From positions 186,001-250,000 of the forward strand of contig NZ_JAERQY020000003.1 of the NCBI RefSeq assembly GCF_016735495.2: DNA of 64,000 nucleotides. The letters run 5' to 3'. The notes beneath the pieces were generated by a model. That model did no database searches. It was not told where the DNA came from and saw only the letters and a program-made list of their open reading frames with translations. This stretch comes from Lysobacter sp. MMG2. GTDB taxonomy: Bacteria; Pseudomonadota; Gammaproteobacteria; Xanthomonadales; Xanthomonadaceae. The translations under genes were made by a program, and so were the position numbers. Within the stretch, counting starts at the first letter, position 1; the number at the start of each line of letters is the position of its first letter. Positions 26,707 to 35,518 of the stretch are shown here, piece after piece.

Positions 26707-27843
26707 TCACGCCTTCCCGGCAATCCAAGTGCCCTGCACCTTCAGGTCCTCGTCGAGCACGACCAGGTCCGCCCGGTAGCCCGGCGCGATCCGCCCCAGC
26801 TCGCCGCCCAGGCCGATGAAGTCGGCCGGGTACTGCGACGCCATGCGGCACGCCTCGTCCAGCGGCAGGCCGAGGCGCTGCACGGTATTGCGCACGGCCG
26901 AGGCCATGTCGAGCGCCGAGCCGGCCAGCGTGCCGTCGGCGGTGGTGCACTGGCCGTCGCGGCAGATCATCTCCACGCCGTACAGCGAGAACGCCTCGCG
27001 CTCGCCGCCCACCGGCGGCATCGCGTCGGTTACCAGCATCATCTTTCCGCGCGGGCGCGCGGCGATGGACACGCGCAGCGTCGCGTCGTGCACGTGGAAG
27101 CCGTCGACGATCAGGCCGCACCACGCGTCGGCGTTCTCCAGCGCCGCGCCGACCGCGCCGGGTTCGCGCGAGTTCATCGGCGTCATCGCGTTGAACAGGT
27201 GCGTCACGCCGGTGATGCCGTGCGCGAACGCGTCGCGCAGTTGTTCGTAGGTCGCAGCGGTGTGGCCCGCGGCGATGATGACGCCGCGTGCGGCCAGTGC
27301 CTGCAACGTCGCGGCATCTAAGCGTTCCGGCGCCAGCGTGACGAGCGTGATGCCGTCGTTCCCGAGCGAGGCGACCAGATCGAGTTCGCCCGCATCGGGC
27401 GTGTGGAACTTCGACGGATCGTGCACGCCCTTGCGTGCGGCGTTGAGGTACGGCCCTTCCAGGTGCACGCCGAGCACGCCCGACACCTTCTGCGCGATCG
27501 CTTCGCGGGTGGCGTCGATGGCGCGGCGCATCACTTCGACGTCGTCGCTGATCAGCGTCGGCAGCATGCCGGTGGTGCCGTACTTGCGATGCGCGGCGGC
27601 GATGCGGCGCAGGCCTTCGACCGTGGGCTCGTCGTTGAGCAGCACGTCGCCGCCGCCGTTGACCTGCGTGTCGATGAATCCCGGCACGAGATAACGACCC
27701 GCAAGATCCACCACCTGCGCGTCCTTCGGCGGCGGGCCGGGGAGCACAGCGACGATGTGGCCGTCCTCGACGAGCACGCTGAGGTCGGTCTCGAAACCGC
27801 GTTCGGTGAGGATGCGGCCGTGGGTGAAGGCAATCGTGGTCAT
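26707..27843 (-). CDS. nagA: N-acetylglucosamine-6-phosphate deacetylase
   Basis: A 378-residue amidohydrolase that removes acetate from GlcNAc-6-phosphate to give glucosamine-6-phosphate in the cytoplasm. Family residues are visible: HLEGPYLN with metal-binding E129, AGHTAA with H194, THLFNAMTP with H215, and TDAMPP with catalytic D273. PGFIDTQVNGGGD near residue 55 is the usual NagA N-terminal motif. It follows the SIS-domain deaminase gene by 83 bp and the GntR regulator gene on the same strand, giving nagQ-nagB-nagA order. Acetate released here would feed the acs module elsewhere in the window. Confidence 0.95.
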   Translation of the reverse strand: MTTIAFTHGRILTERGFETDLSVLVEDGHIVAVLPGPPPKDAQVVDLAGRYLVPGFIDTQVNGGGDVLLNDEPTVEGLRRIAAAHRKYGTTGMLPTLISDDVEVMRRAIDATREAIAQKVSGVLGVHLEGPYLNAARKGVHDPSKFHTPDAGELDLVASLGNDGITLVTLAPERLDAATLQALAARGVIIAAGHTAATYEQLRDAFAHGITGVTHLFNAMTPMNSREPGAVGAALENADAWCGLIVDGFHVHDATLRVSIAARPRGKMMLVTDAMPPVGGEREAFSLYGVEMICRDGQCTTADGTLAGSALDMASAVRNTVQRLGLPLDEACRMASQYPADFIGLGGELGRIAPGYRADLVVLDEDLKVQGTWIAGKA

Positions 27844-27926
27844 GGCGATCTCGGGATTAGAGATTCGGGATTCGGGGCGCGCTGATCGGCCTTCGCCTGA
27901 CCAATCGCGAATCCGGAATCACGGTT

Positions 27927-29033
27927 TCACACCGTCTCCGTCACCTTGTTCAGATGCGGCGGCACGTCCGGATTGTGGCCACGCGTGACCGCCAGCGCAT
28001 TCACCGCCTTGTAGAAACTCTGCACGGCCAGCAGCGGGGTGCACGCAGGGTGCGGCGCCAGCGGCATCGGCAGCACGCCTTCGCGTGCGACCGCGCCGGG
28101 CCAGGTCAGCCACACCGGCGCGCCGCGCGCGCGGAATTCCTCGGCGACCGCGGCGGTACCGCTGCCGGTGTCGTCATCCTGCGCGAAGGCCAGCACCGGG
28201 AAGCCCGGCCCGACGATCGCCATCGGCCCGTGCTTCACTTCCGCCGAGGAGAACGCTTCGGCGTGCAGGCCGCAGGTTTCCTTGAACTTCAGCGCCGCTT
28301 CCTGCGCCGCGCCCAGGCCCAGCCCGCGGCCGACGACGAACAGGTTGCGCGCGTCCTTCAAGCCTTCCACCAGCGGCGACCAGTCCTGCTTCCACGCTTC
28401 GCGCAGCGCATCGGGCAAGGCGTCGACCGCGGCGAGCAGCTTCGCGTCGCCGCTCCAGCGCGCGGCCAGTTGCAGCAGCGCGGCCAGCGAACACAGATAA
28501 CTCTTCGTTGCCGCCACGCTCTTCTCGGGGCCGGCGCGCAGCGGAATCACCGTATCGGCGATCTGCGCCAGCGGCGAGTCCTCGACATTCACCAGCGCCA
28601 CGACCAGCGCGCCACCGGCGCGTGCGATCTCGGCATTGCGCACCAGGTCCGGGCTCTTGCCCGACTGTGAGATCGCGATGAACAGCGCGCCCTGCAAATG
28701 CGGGCGCACCGCATACACCGAGCCCACGGACGGCGAGGCCGAAGCCGTCACCAGCCCCAGCGTGGTTTCGAACAGGTACTTCCCGTAGGTGGCGGCATGG
28801 TCGGAACTGCCGCGCGCGCAGGTGACGATGAACGCCGGCGGCGACTGCTTCAGGCGCTGCACCAGTGCGTCGATGACCGGCGCGTTCGCGGCGAACTGCC
28901 GCGCGATGGCGTCGGCGGCTTCCTGCGCCTCGGCATGCATGCGCGTGGCCGAAGCGGTGAGTGCGACGCTTTCGTTCGACGGTTCGCTCAAGGGATTACT
29001 CGCTCTGGAGTTCGGCAACGAAGTCGTAGGCAT
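27927..29033 (-). CDS. nagB-II: SIS-domain glucosamine-6-phosphate deaminase, NagB-II type
   Basis: A 368-residue protein equal to the isomerase half of GlmS without the glutaminase domain. The first SIS domain has CARGSSDHAATYGKYLFE and SQSGKSPDLV. The second has GRGLGLGAAQEAALKFKET and EAFSSAEVKHGPMA. The C-terminus NKVTETV matches the GlmS tail. In Shewanella and Xanthomonas such proteins replace classical NagB, turning glucosamine-6-phosphate into fructose-6-phosphate and ammonia. The start used overlaps the GntR gene by 38 bp; a later ATG, 31 codons in (MHAEAQEA), would remove the overlap and still keep all conserved parts. nagA follows. Confidence 0.9.
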   Translation of the reverse strand: MPTTSLPNSRASNPLSEPSNESVALTASATRMHAEAQEAADAIARQFAANAPVIDALVQRLKQSPPAFIVTCARGSSDHAATYGKYLFETTLGLVTASASPSVGSVYAVRPHLQGALFIAISQSGKSPDLVRNAEIARAGGALVVALVNVEDSPLAQIADTVIPLRAGPEKSVAATKSYLCSLAALLQLAARWSGDAKLLAAVDALPDALREAWKQDWSPLVEGLKDARNLFVVGRGLGLGAAQEAALKFKETCGLHAEAFSSAEVKHGPMAIVGPGFPVLAFAQDDDTGSGTAAVAEEFRARGAPVWLTWPGAVAREGVLPMPLAPHPACTPLLAVQSFYKAVNALAVTRGHNPDVPPHLNKVTETV

Positions 29034-29739
29034 CGCCGCGGTAGAAGGATCGGGTGTATTCGACGACGCGGCCGTCGTCGAGGAAGGTGCGTCGTTCGAT
29101 GAAGAGGCCGGGACTGCCTTCGGGCAGGTTCATCAGCCGCGCCTGCTCGGCATCGAAGGCGATCGCACGCAGGCGCTGCAGCGCGCGCGTGGGGCGCAGG
29201 CCCATCTTCTGGAAGGTCTCGTACAGCGAGTTCTCGACCAGATTCGGATCCGGCAGCACGGTCTGCGGCACGACGGTGCGCTCCAGCGCCAGCGCCATGT
29301 CGTCGGCGATGCGCAGTCGGTAATAGCGCACCACCTGCGCGCCGGGCGACAGGTTCAGCGCCATCGCTTCATCGGGCGTGACTTCGCCGATGCCGCGCTC
29401 GATGAAACGCGACTTCGGATCCAGCCCGCGCGCGCGCAGGTCGTCGGTGAAGCTGGTGAGCTTGGAGAACGACTTGACGATGCGCTCGGCCACGAACGTG
29501 CCCGAACCCTGGCGCTGCATGAGCAACCCGTCGGCAACGAGACCGGAGATGGCCTTGCGCACGGTGACGCGCGACAGGTCGAGCAGCTTGGTCAGCTCGC
29601 GCTCGCTGGGCAGGGCCTGGCCGGGCGTGAGTTCGCCGTTTTCGATCGCGTGCTGCAGCGTTCGGCGCAGGTGCTGGTAGGCCGGGGCGCGTCGGGCGTC
29701 CGCCTGGCGGTGGAACTCGTTGACCAGATAGTCCTGCAT
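28996..29739 (-). CDS. nagQ: GntR family (HutC/DasR type) regulator of amino-sugar genes
   Basis: A 247-residue protein with an N-terminal winged helix (PAYQHLRRTLQHAIENGELT, LPSERELTKLLDLSRVTVRKAI) and a C-terminal UTRA ligand domain (FIERGIGEVTPDEAMAL, YRLRIADDMALALERTVVP, YETFQKMGLRP). This is the DasR/NagQ/YvoA subgroup, which senses amino-sugar phosphates. It heads the nagQ-nagB-II-nagA set and overlaps the next gene. Two ATACCAGT direct repeats lie 12-30 bp upstream of its start and three related sites lie before the divergent zwf operon, so both are probable targets. Confidence 0.9.
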   Translation of the reverse strand: MQDYLVNEFHRQADARRAPAYQHLRRTLQHAIENGELTPGQALPSERELTKLLDLSRVTVRKAISGLVADGLLMQRQGSGTFVAERIVKSFSKLTSFTDDLRARGLDPKSRFIERGIGEVTPDEAMALNLSPGAQVVRYYRLRIADDMALALERTVVPQTVLPDPNLVENSLYETFQKMGLRPTRALQRLRAIAFDAEQARLMNLPEGSPGLFIERRTFLDDGRVVEYTRSFYRGDAYDFVAELQSE

Positions 29740-29750
29740 GGCCGGGGAGA

Positions 29751-29769
29751 ATACCAGTCAGATACCAGT
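29751..29769. promoter_or_regulatory. Candidate NagQ operator upstream of nagQ
   Basis: ATACCAGT occurs twice in direct repeat (29751-29758 and 29762-29769), 11 bp apart, i.e. one helical turn. On the minus strand this reads ACTGGTAT twice just upstream of the nagQ start. ACTGGT is also the half-site type of DasR-like GntR regulators. Autoregulation is inferred. Confidence 0.5.
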
Positions 29770-29959
29770 TACGGCAACGGATGCCACGGCGGGAGCAGAC
29801 CGGCGGCACCTGGCGCTACGACCAAAGTCGAATGAAGGCCCGAGGCGCGCTCCCCGCAGCCGGATTTCGCGCCGCCGTAACTTCAACCGCATGAAATTGC
29901 AGGAATATCGGGTGAAGCCGCCCCGCGTCCCCGCCGTTCATCGCGGCCTTTAGCCCCAT

Positions 29960-29997
29960 TTGCACCAGTGGTATCGGACTGGTATCTTCACTGGTAT
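29960..29997 (+). promoter_or_regulatory. Probable zwf operon promoter overlaid by three ACTGGTAT sites
   Basis: A -35-like TTGCAC (29960-29965) and a -10-like TATCTT (29983-29988) are 17 bp apart. AGTGGTAT (29967-29974), ACTGGTAT (29978-29985) and ACTGGTAT (29990-29997) lie within and just after this promoter, with 11- and 12-bp periodicity. They match the sites before nagQ, so the GntR protein probably represses the Entner-Doudoroff operon too. Confidence 0.5.
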
Positions 29998-30036
29998 GCC
30001 TGTGGTCTTGAAAACCTACCCCTTCCGGAGCGCTCC

Positions 30037-31506
30037 GTGACCGCCTCCATCGCGCCGATGGCGCCTTTCGACCTGATCATCTTCGGCGGCACCGGCGACC
30101 TCGCCCTGCGCAAGCTGCTGCCGGCCCTGTTCCATCGCTACGTCGACGGCCAGATCGTCGCCGGCACGCGCATCTACGCGCTCGCCCGCGACAGCCAGAG
30201 CGACGAGGCGTACCGCGAGCGTGTACGCGAGGCGCTGCAGAAGCACCTCTCCTTCGACATGCGCGCGCCGACCGCGCTGGAACCGTTCCTGCAGCTGCTG
30301 CACTACCGCCGCATCGACCTGCAGGCCGATGGCGGCTGGGGCGAGCTGGCGGGCGAACTCAACGACGAATCGCGCGTGCGCGTGTTCTACCTCGCCGTCG
30401 GCCCCGACCTGTTCGGCAGCGTGGGCGCACGGTTGCAGGCGCACGGACTGACCGGCGCGAACACGCGCGTGGTGGTGGAAAAGCCCATCGGCCACGACCG
30501 CGCCAGCGCCGCCGCCATCAACGACGCGCTCGGCCAGGTGTTCGCCGAGTCGCAGATCTATCGAATCGACCATTACCTGGGCAAGGAAACGGTCCAGAAC
30601 CTCACGGCGCTGCGCTTCGGCAACGCGTTGTTCGAGCCGCTGTGGAAGGCCGAGCACATCGACCACGTGCAGATCACCGTGGCCGAGACCGTGGGCCTGG
30701 AGCGCCGCGCCAGCTACTACGACAAGTCCGGTGCGCTGCGCGACATGGTGCAGAACCACATGTTGCAGCTGCTGTGCCTGGTCGCGATGGAACCGCCGTC
30801 CTCGCTCGCCGCCGATGCGATCCGCGACGAGAAGCTCAAGGTGCTGCATTCGCTCAAGCCCATCGAGAACGGCACGACCTCGCACGTCACCGTGCGCGGC
30901 CAGTACCGTGCCGGCGCGGTCGAAGGCCGCCCGGTGCCGGGCTATCCCGAGGAACTGGGCGCCACCGATTCGCGCACGGAAACCTTCGTCGCGCTCAAGG
31001 CCGAAGTGCGCAACTGGCGCTGGGCCGGCGTGCCGTTCTACCTGCGCACGGGCAAGCGGCTGGCCGAGCGCATGTCGGAGATCGTGGTGACGTTCCGCAA
31101 GGTCCCGTATTCGATCTTCGGCGATGAACCCATCTCGCAGAACCAGCTCGTCATCCGCCTGCAGCCCGACGAAGGCGTGAAGCTGTGGCTGATGAACAAG
31201 ATTCCTGGCCCGGGCGGACTGCGCCTGCGCCGCGTGCCGATGGACCTGAGCTTCGCCGAGACCTTCGGCGGTCGCCAGCCGGAAGCCTACGAACGTCTGC
31301 TGATGGACGTGGTGCGCGGCAATCCGATGCTCTTCATGCGCCGCGACGAAGTGGAAGCCGCATGGGCGTGGATCGATCCGATCCGCGCCGCGTGGGAAGC
31401 CAGCGCCGAAGCACCCAAACCCTATACCGCGGGCAGCTGGGGACCCAGTGCAGCCGTGGCCCTGATCGAACGCGACGGAAGGACGTGGCATGAGGACGCT
31501 GTCTAA
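30037..31506 (+). CDS. zwf: Glucose-6-phosphate 1-dehydrogenase
   Basis: A 489-residue enzyme that oxidises glucose-6-phosphate to 6-phosphogluconolactone with NAD(P)+. FGGTGDLALRKLLPALF at about 16-32 is the nucleotide-binding fingerprint, EKPIG lies at 149-153, and the active-site RIDHYLGKE is at 176-184. The start GTG at 30037 has GGAG six bases upstream and fits the family length. The longer open frame begins inside the putative promoter and operator region, so it is not used. The gene overlaps pgl by 17 bp and leads zwf-pgl-edd-eda. Confidence 0.96.
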   Translation: MTASIAPMAPFDLIIFGGTGDLALRKLLPALFHRYVDGQIVAGTRIYALARDSQSDEAYRERVREALQKHLSFDMRAPTALEPFLQLLHYRRIDLQADGGWGELAGELNDESRVRVFYLAVGPDLFGSVGARLQAHGLTGANTRVVVEKPIGHDRASAAAINDALGQVFAESQIYRIDHYLGKETVQNLTALRFGNALFEPLWKAEHIDHVQITVAETVGLERRASYYDKSGALRDMVQNHMLQLLCLVAMEPPSSLAADAIRDEKLKVLHSLKPIENGTTSHVTVRGQYRAGAVEGRPVPGYPEELGATDSRTETFVALKAEVRNWRWAGVPFYLRTGKRLAERMSEIVVTFRKVPYSIFGDEPISQNQLVIRLQPDEGVKLWLMNKIPGPGGLRLRRVPMDLSFAETFGGRQPEAYERLLMDVVRGNPMLFMRRDEVEAAWAWIDPIRAAWEASAEAPKPYTAGSWGPSAAVALIERDGRTWHEDAV

Positions 31507-32245
31507 AAGCGCATTGGCGGAGCGATTGACCGTGCTGACACCTGATCCGTTGCCCGTTCGCGAACACCTCTTCGACGACAAGTCGGAACTCGCCGTCGCG
31601 CTGGCGAAAGCCGTCGCCGCCGACCTGCGCGGCGCGATCGCGCGCCGCGGCGCCGCGCGCCTGGCGGTGTCCGGCGGCACCACGCCGCGCGCGTTCCTGA
31701 GCGAGCTGTCGAAGCAGACGCTCGACTGGGCGCATGTCACCGTCGTGCCGGTCGACGACCGCTGGGTCGCACCGGACCATCCGCGTTCGAACGAACGCCT
31801 GCTGCGCGAGACGCTGTTCCAGGGCGCCGCCGCGCAGGCGCAACTGCTGCCCTTGCGGCGGCCGACGTCGACGCCCGAGGCCGCACTGCTTCCCGTGCTC
31901 AGCCAGGTCGCCAACGAGGCGCTGCCGCTCGACGTGGTCGTCCTCGGCATGGGCGAAGACGGACACGTCGCTTCCTTGTTCCCCGATCTCGCGCGTCGCG
32001 ATATCGGCCTGCAACCCAGCGGCCGTGCACCCGTGCTGGCCATCCGCAGCGCCGCCGCGCCGGAACCGCGCATGACGCTCACGCTCAGCGCGATCTTCAC
32101 CGCGCCGTCGCTGTACCTGCACATCGAAGGCGCGAAGAAGCGCGACGTGCTCGACAACGCCGCACGCGATCCGCGTTCGACGCTGCCGATCCGCTCGGTG
32201 CTGTCCGGTGCGCCGGTGGTGCCGCTGCTGTACTGGAGTCCGTAG
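31490..32245 (+). CDS. pgl: 6-phosphogluconolactonase
   Basis: A 251-residue protein of the DevB/Pgl family, with [10 protein letters not shown] at 61-70, [20 protein letters not shown] around 88-107 and the signature [13 protein letters not shown] at 153-165. It hydrolyses 6-phosphogluconolactone to 6-phosphogluconate. It overlaps zwf by 17 bp and ends 4 bp before edd, so the three are translated from one message. The N-terminus up to about residue 22 has no family match; a later start is possible but none has a better ribosome-binding site. Confidence 0.94.
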   Translation: MRTLSKSALAERLTVLTPDPLPVREHLFDDKSELAVALAKAVAADLRGAIARRGAARLAVSGGTTPRAFLSELSKQTLDWAHVTVVPVDDRWVAPDHPRSNERLLRETLFQGAAAQAQLLPLRRPTSTPEAALLPVLSQVANEALPLDVVVLGMGEDGHVASLFPDLARRDIGLQPSGRAPVLAIRSAAAPEPRMTLTLSAIFTAPSLYLHIEGAKKRDVLDNAARDPRSTLPIRSVLSGAPVVPLLYWSP

Positions 32246-32249
32246 TTCG

Positions 32250-34076
32250 ATGTCCAACCTGCATCCCGTCATCGCCGACGTCACCGAGCGCATCCGCAAG
32301 CGCAGTGCGCAGCGTCGCGCCGACTACCTGGCGCGCATCGATGCCGCCTGCGGCCGTGGCCCGCACCGAGCCACGCTCTCGTGCGGCAACCTCGCCCACG
32401 GCTTCGCCGCGTGCGGCAGCGACAAGGACGCGCTGCGCGCCGGCCATTGCGCGAACATCGGCATCGTCAACGCCTACAACGACATGCTCTCCGCGCACCA
32501 GCCGCTGGAGCGCTTTCCGTTCCTGATCAAGAACACCGCGCGCAGCGTCGGCGCAACCGCGCAGGTCGCCGGCGGCGTTCCGGCGATGTGCGACGGCGTG
32601 ACGCAGGGCCGCGCCGGCATGGAGCTGTCGCTGTTCTCGCGTGAAGTGATCGCGCTGTCCACGGCGGTCGCGCTCTCGCACGACATGTTCGATGCCGCGC
32701 TGTACCTGGGCGTGTGCGACAAGATCGTTCCGGGCCTGCTCATCGGCGCGCTGAGTTTCGGCCATCTGCCCGCGATCTTCGTGCCCGCCGGCCCGATGAC
32801 GTCGGGCCTGCCGAACGACGAGAAGTCGCGCGTGCGTCAGCGTTACGCCGTCGGCGAAGCGACGCGCGAGGAACTGCTCGAAGCCGAGGCGCAGAGCTAC
32901 CACGGCCCGGGCACGTGCACGTTCTACGGCACGGCCAATTCCAACCAGATGCTGATGGAACTGATGGGCCTGCACCTGCCCGGTTCCAGCTTCGTCAATC
33001 CCGACAACCCGCTGCGCGATGCGCTCACGGCCGAGGCCACGCGCCGTGTCGTGCAGATCACCGCGCTCGGCGACGACTACCGGCCGATCGGCCGCATCGT
33101 CGACGAACGCGCGATCGTCAATGGCGTGATCGGCCTGCACGCCACGGGCGGCTCGACCAACCATCTGCTGCATCTCATCGCGATTGCCGCGGCCGCGGGC
33201 ATCGAGCTGCGCCTGGAAGACTTCGACGCGCTCTCCTCCGTCGTGCCGCTGCTGGCGCGCGTGTATCCCAACGGCAGCGCCGACGTGAACCATTTCCACG
33301 CGGCGGGCGGCCTGGGGTTCCTCATCGGCGAACTGCTCGACGCGGGCCTGCTGCACGGCGACGTCGAAACCGTCGCGGGCCCGGGCCTTGCGCGCTATCG
33401 CGTGGAAGCCAGGCTTGCGCCGGAACAGCGTGTCGATTTCGTACCGGCCACCGGACGCAGCGGCGATCCCACGGTCCTGCGTCCGGTGGCCGAGCCGTTC
33501 CGTCCCGACGGCGGCCTGCGCGTGCTGCACGGGCCGCTCGGCACGGCGGCGATCAAGGTGTCGGCGGTGCCGGAAGATCGCTGGATCATCGAAGCACCGG
33601 CGCGCGTGTTCTCCGATCAGCCGCAGGTGAAGGCGGCATTCGAGCGCGGCGAGCTCGATCGCGACGTGGTGGTGGTCGTGCGTTTCCAGGGCCCGCATGC
33701 CAATGGCATGCCGGAGCTGCACCAGCTCACGCCCACGCTCAGCGTGCTGCAGAAGCGCGGTCATCGCGTCGCACTGGTGACCGACGGCCGCATGTCCGGC
33801 GCGTCGGGCCAGGTGCCCGCGGCGATCCACATCAGCCCGGAAGCCGCCGTGGGCGGGCCGCTGGCGAAGCTGCGCGATGGCGACATCGTGCGCGTGGACG
33901 CAGTCGCCGGCACGCTGGAAGTGCATGTGCCGGCGGAAGAATGGGATTCGCGCGAGAACGCCACGACCGATCTCACGCCGAGTCATTTCGGCATGGCGCG
34001 GGAGTTGTTCGCGGTGTTCCGCCAGGCGGCGGCGCCGGCGCATCTGGGGGGCGGGATTTTCAATCCTGGTGCTTAG
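32250..34076 (+). CDS. edd: Phosphogluconate dehydratase
   Basis: A 608-residue member of the IlvD/Edd family that dehydrates 6-phosphogluconate to 2-keto-3-deoxy-6-phosphogluconate using a [4Fe-4S] cluster. Likely cluster cysteines are C114 ([14 protein letters not shown]), C156 (VCDKIVPG) and C223 ([14 protein letters not shown]), matching positions in E. coli Edd. The ATG follows the pgl stop by 4 bp. Length equals the family norm (about 603-610). A 175-bp gap with an intergenic repeat follows before eda, unlike the tight spacing of the first three genes. Confidence 0.96.
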   Translation: MSNLHPVIADVTERIRKRSAQRRADYLARIDAACGRGPHRATLSCGNLAHGFAACGSDKDALRAGHCANIGIVNAYNDMLSAHQPLERFPFLIKNTARSVGATAQVAGGVPAMCDGVTQGRAGMELSLFSREVIALSTAVALSHDMFDAALYLGVCDKIVPGLLIGALSFGHLPAIFVPAGPMTSGLPNDEKSRVRQRYAVGEATREELLEAEAQSYHGPGTCTFYGTANSNQMLMELMGLHLPGSSFVNPDNPLRDALTAEATRRVVQITALGDDYRPIGRIVDERAIVNGVIGLHATGGSTNHLLHLIAIAAAAGIELRLEDFDALSSVVPLLARVYPNGSADVNHFHAAGGLGFLIGELLDAGLLHGDVETVAGPGLARYRVEARLAPEQRVDFVPATGRSGDPTVLRPVAEPFRPDGGLRVLHGPLGTAAIKVSAVPEDRWIIEAPARVFSDQPQVKAAFERGELDRDVVVVVRFQGPHANGMPELHQLTPTLSVLQKRGHRVALVTDGRMSGASGQVPAAIHISPEAAVGGPLAKLRDGDIVRVDAVAGTLEVHVPAEEWDSRENATTDLTPSHFGMARELFAVFRQAAAPAHLGGGIFNPGA

Positions 34077-34084
34077 TTTTTTGA

Positions 34085-34205
34085 ACTCCCTCCCCTGCTT
34101 GCAAGGGAGGGTTGGGGAGGGGTTGCGAAGCCGCACCGCGGCGAGCTCAGCGCTGTCGCGCCTCACACCCCTCCCAGCCTCCCCTGTACGCAGGGGGAGG
34201 GGCAA
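34085..34205. repeat. CCCTCCCCTGC...GGGGAGGGG intergenic repeat between edd and eda
   Basis: An element of about 120 bp: CCCTCCCCTGCTTGCAAGGG at one end, a GCGAAGCCGCACCGCGGCGA core, and CCCCTGTACGCAGGGGGAGG at the other. A close copy, with the same order and core, lies at 46369-46490. The terminal segments can each fold into a hairpin, and the element sits inside an operon, so it may act as an mRNA processing or partial termination point. Confidence 0.85.
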
Positions 34206-34251
34206 GAAGGCTTCATCCGACACAACACACATACCCAATTGGAGAAGAGAA

Positions 34252-34878
34252 GTGGGCCTGCTGGAATCCGTATTGCACGTCGCCCCGGTGATGCCGGTGG
34301 TGGTGATCGAAGACGCGAAGCACGCCGTGAAGCTTGCGCGCGCGCTGGTGGCCGGTGGCATTCCCGCCATCGAGATCACGCTGCGCACGCGCGCGGCTCT
34401 GGATGCAGTGCGCGCGATCGCCAATGAAGTCGACGGCGCCATCGTCGGCGTCGGTACCGTGCGCAAGCCACAGGATCTCCTGGATGCGCAGGCCGCGGGC
34501 GCACGCTTCGCCGTTTCGCCGGGCTCGACGCCCGACCTGATCGCCGCCGCGAAGGACGGCCCGCTGCCGTGGCTGCCCGGCACAGGCACCGCCAGCGAGG
34601 CGATGACGCTGTCCGAGCACGGCTTCATCTTCCAGAAGTTCTTCCCCGCCGAAGCCGCCGGCGGCGCGCCGGCGCTGCGTTCGCTGCACGGCCCGCTGCC
34701 GGAGATCCGCTTCTGCGCCACGGGCGGCATCGGCGCGCACAACGCACGCGATTACCTGGCCACGCCCAACGTCGCCTGCGTCGGCGGTTCGTGGCTGACG
34801 CCGTCGCGCCTGGTGGCGGCGGAGGAATGGGGTGCGATCGAAGCGCTCGCGCGCGCGGCAACGCTGCTGCGCGCCTGA
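34252..34878 (+). CDS. eda: KDPG/KHG aldolase
   Basis: A 208-residue class I aldolase that splits 2-keto-3-deoxy-6-phosphogluconate into pyruvate and glyceraldehyde-3-phosphate. E41 in [10 protein letters not shown] and Schiff-base K129 in [11 protein letters not shown] match the E. coli catalytic pair (E45, K133). The phosphate-binding end [16 protein letters not shown] is present. The start is a GTG with GGAGAAGAG just upstream; the frame stays open upstream through the repeat but has no homology there. It is the last gene of the zwf-pgl-edd-eda set. Confidence 0.94.
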   Translation: MGLLESVLHVAPVMPVVVIEDAKHAVKLARALVAGGIPAIEITLRTRAALDAVRAIANEVDGAIVGVGTVRKPQDLLDAQAAGARFAVSPGSTPDLIAAAKDGPLPWLPGTGTASEAMTLSEHGFIFQKFFPAEAAGGAPALRSLHGPLPEIRFCATGGIGAHNARDYLATPNVACVGGSWLTPSRLVAAEEWGAIEALARAATLLRA

Positions 34879-34896
34879 GGGCGACACCACACGACG

Positions 34897-34924
34897 GCGG
34901 CGAAGGCGTCCCTGCCTTCGTCGC
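34897..34924. terminator. Hairpin between convergent eda and cupin genes
   Basis: GCGGCGAAGGC and GCCTTCGTCGC pair at 10 of 11 positions around a 6-nt loop, midway between two convergent stop codons. There is no T-tract, so a bidirectional terminator role is plausible but unproven. Confidence 0.4.
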
Positions 34925-34936
34925 GCGTCGACGCCG

Positions 34937-35302
34937 TTACTTCTTCAGCTCGATCACGAGCGTCCTGACGGGCTTGCCGCTCTCGTTCAACGTGTCGTGC
35001 GTGACGGGGCCGCTCCAGACCACTTCGCCCGGTTTGCGCTCCATCTCTTTCGTGGTGCCGTCCTCGTTCGTCTGCTTGGCCTTGCCGCCGGTGAGGAAGA
35101 CGACGAGCTGGTCCGTCGTGTGCGTGTGCACACCGGTGCTGGCGCCGGCCGGCATGTTGAGTTCGATCACGCGCACTTCGTCGTTGTCCAGGACGACCTT
35201 GGCGTTCTTGCCTGCGGCCGTGACGAGGTCCTGCGCCGACACGGCCGATACGCACAGTGCGGCGCAAGCGACGGCGAGGGCCGTCGCGGTGAGATGTTTC
35301 AT
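34937..35302 (-). CDS. Exported small cupin-domain protein
   Basis: A 121-residue protein with a signal peptide (MKHLTATALAVACAALC..., cleavage near VSAQ, residue 23) and one cupin fold. GVHTHTTDQLVVFLTGG holds the paired histidines of cupin motif 1, and GEVVWSGPVTHDTLNES matches motif 2. GGGAGG is 8 bp upstream of the ATG. The frame extends far upstream but without homology. It would lie in the periplasm and may bind a metal and a small ligand or act as a stress-related isomerase or oxygenase; no specific function can be given. It is convergent with eda. Confidence 0.8.
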   Translation of the reverse strand: MKHLTATALAVACAALCVSAVSAQDLVTAAGKNAKVVLDNDEVRVIELNMPAGASTGVHTHTTDQLVVFLTGGKAKQTNEDGTTKEMERKPGEVVWSGPVTHDTLNESGKPVRTLVIELKK

Positions 35303-35518
35303 GATTGGAACCTCCCTACTCGTGGAAGCGAGCGGGGCGTCCGGCTTCAGGGCATGTCGCGGGGCATGTCGGGGATGGCCGTCGGGCGCTCGCCAGAAGG
35401 CCCGACGTTGGGGGATCCGCAGCGTGGGTCGGGTGGCCGCGCCGGGCTTGGATGCAAACGCGGGGCCGTCGCGAGGCAGGCCATGTGGCCCGGATAGCAC
35501 GGGCCGCCATGCTGGGGA

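Noticed and set aside
29817-29825. TACGACCAA, same nine bases as one arm of the acs promoter repeat
   Set aside because: Only one arm is present between nagQ and zwf; about one chance match per 64 kb is expected on two strands, so no regulatory claim is made.
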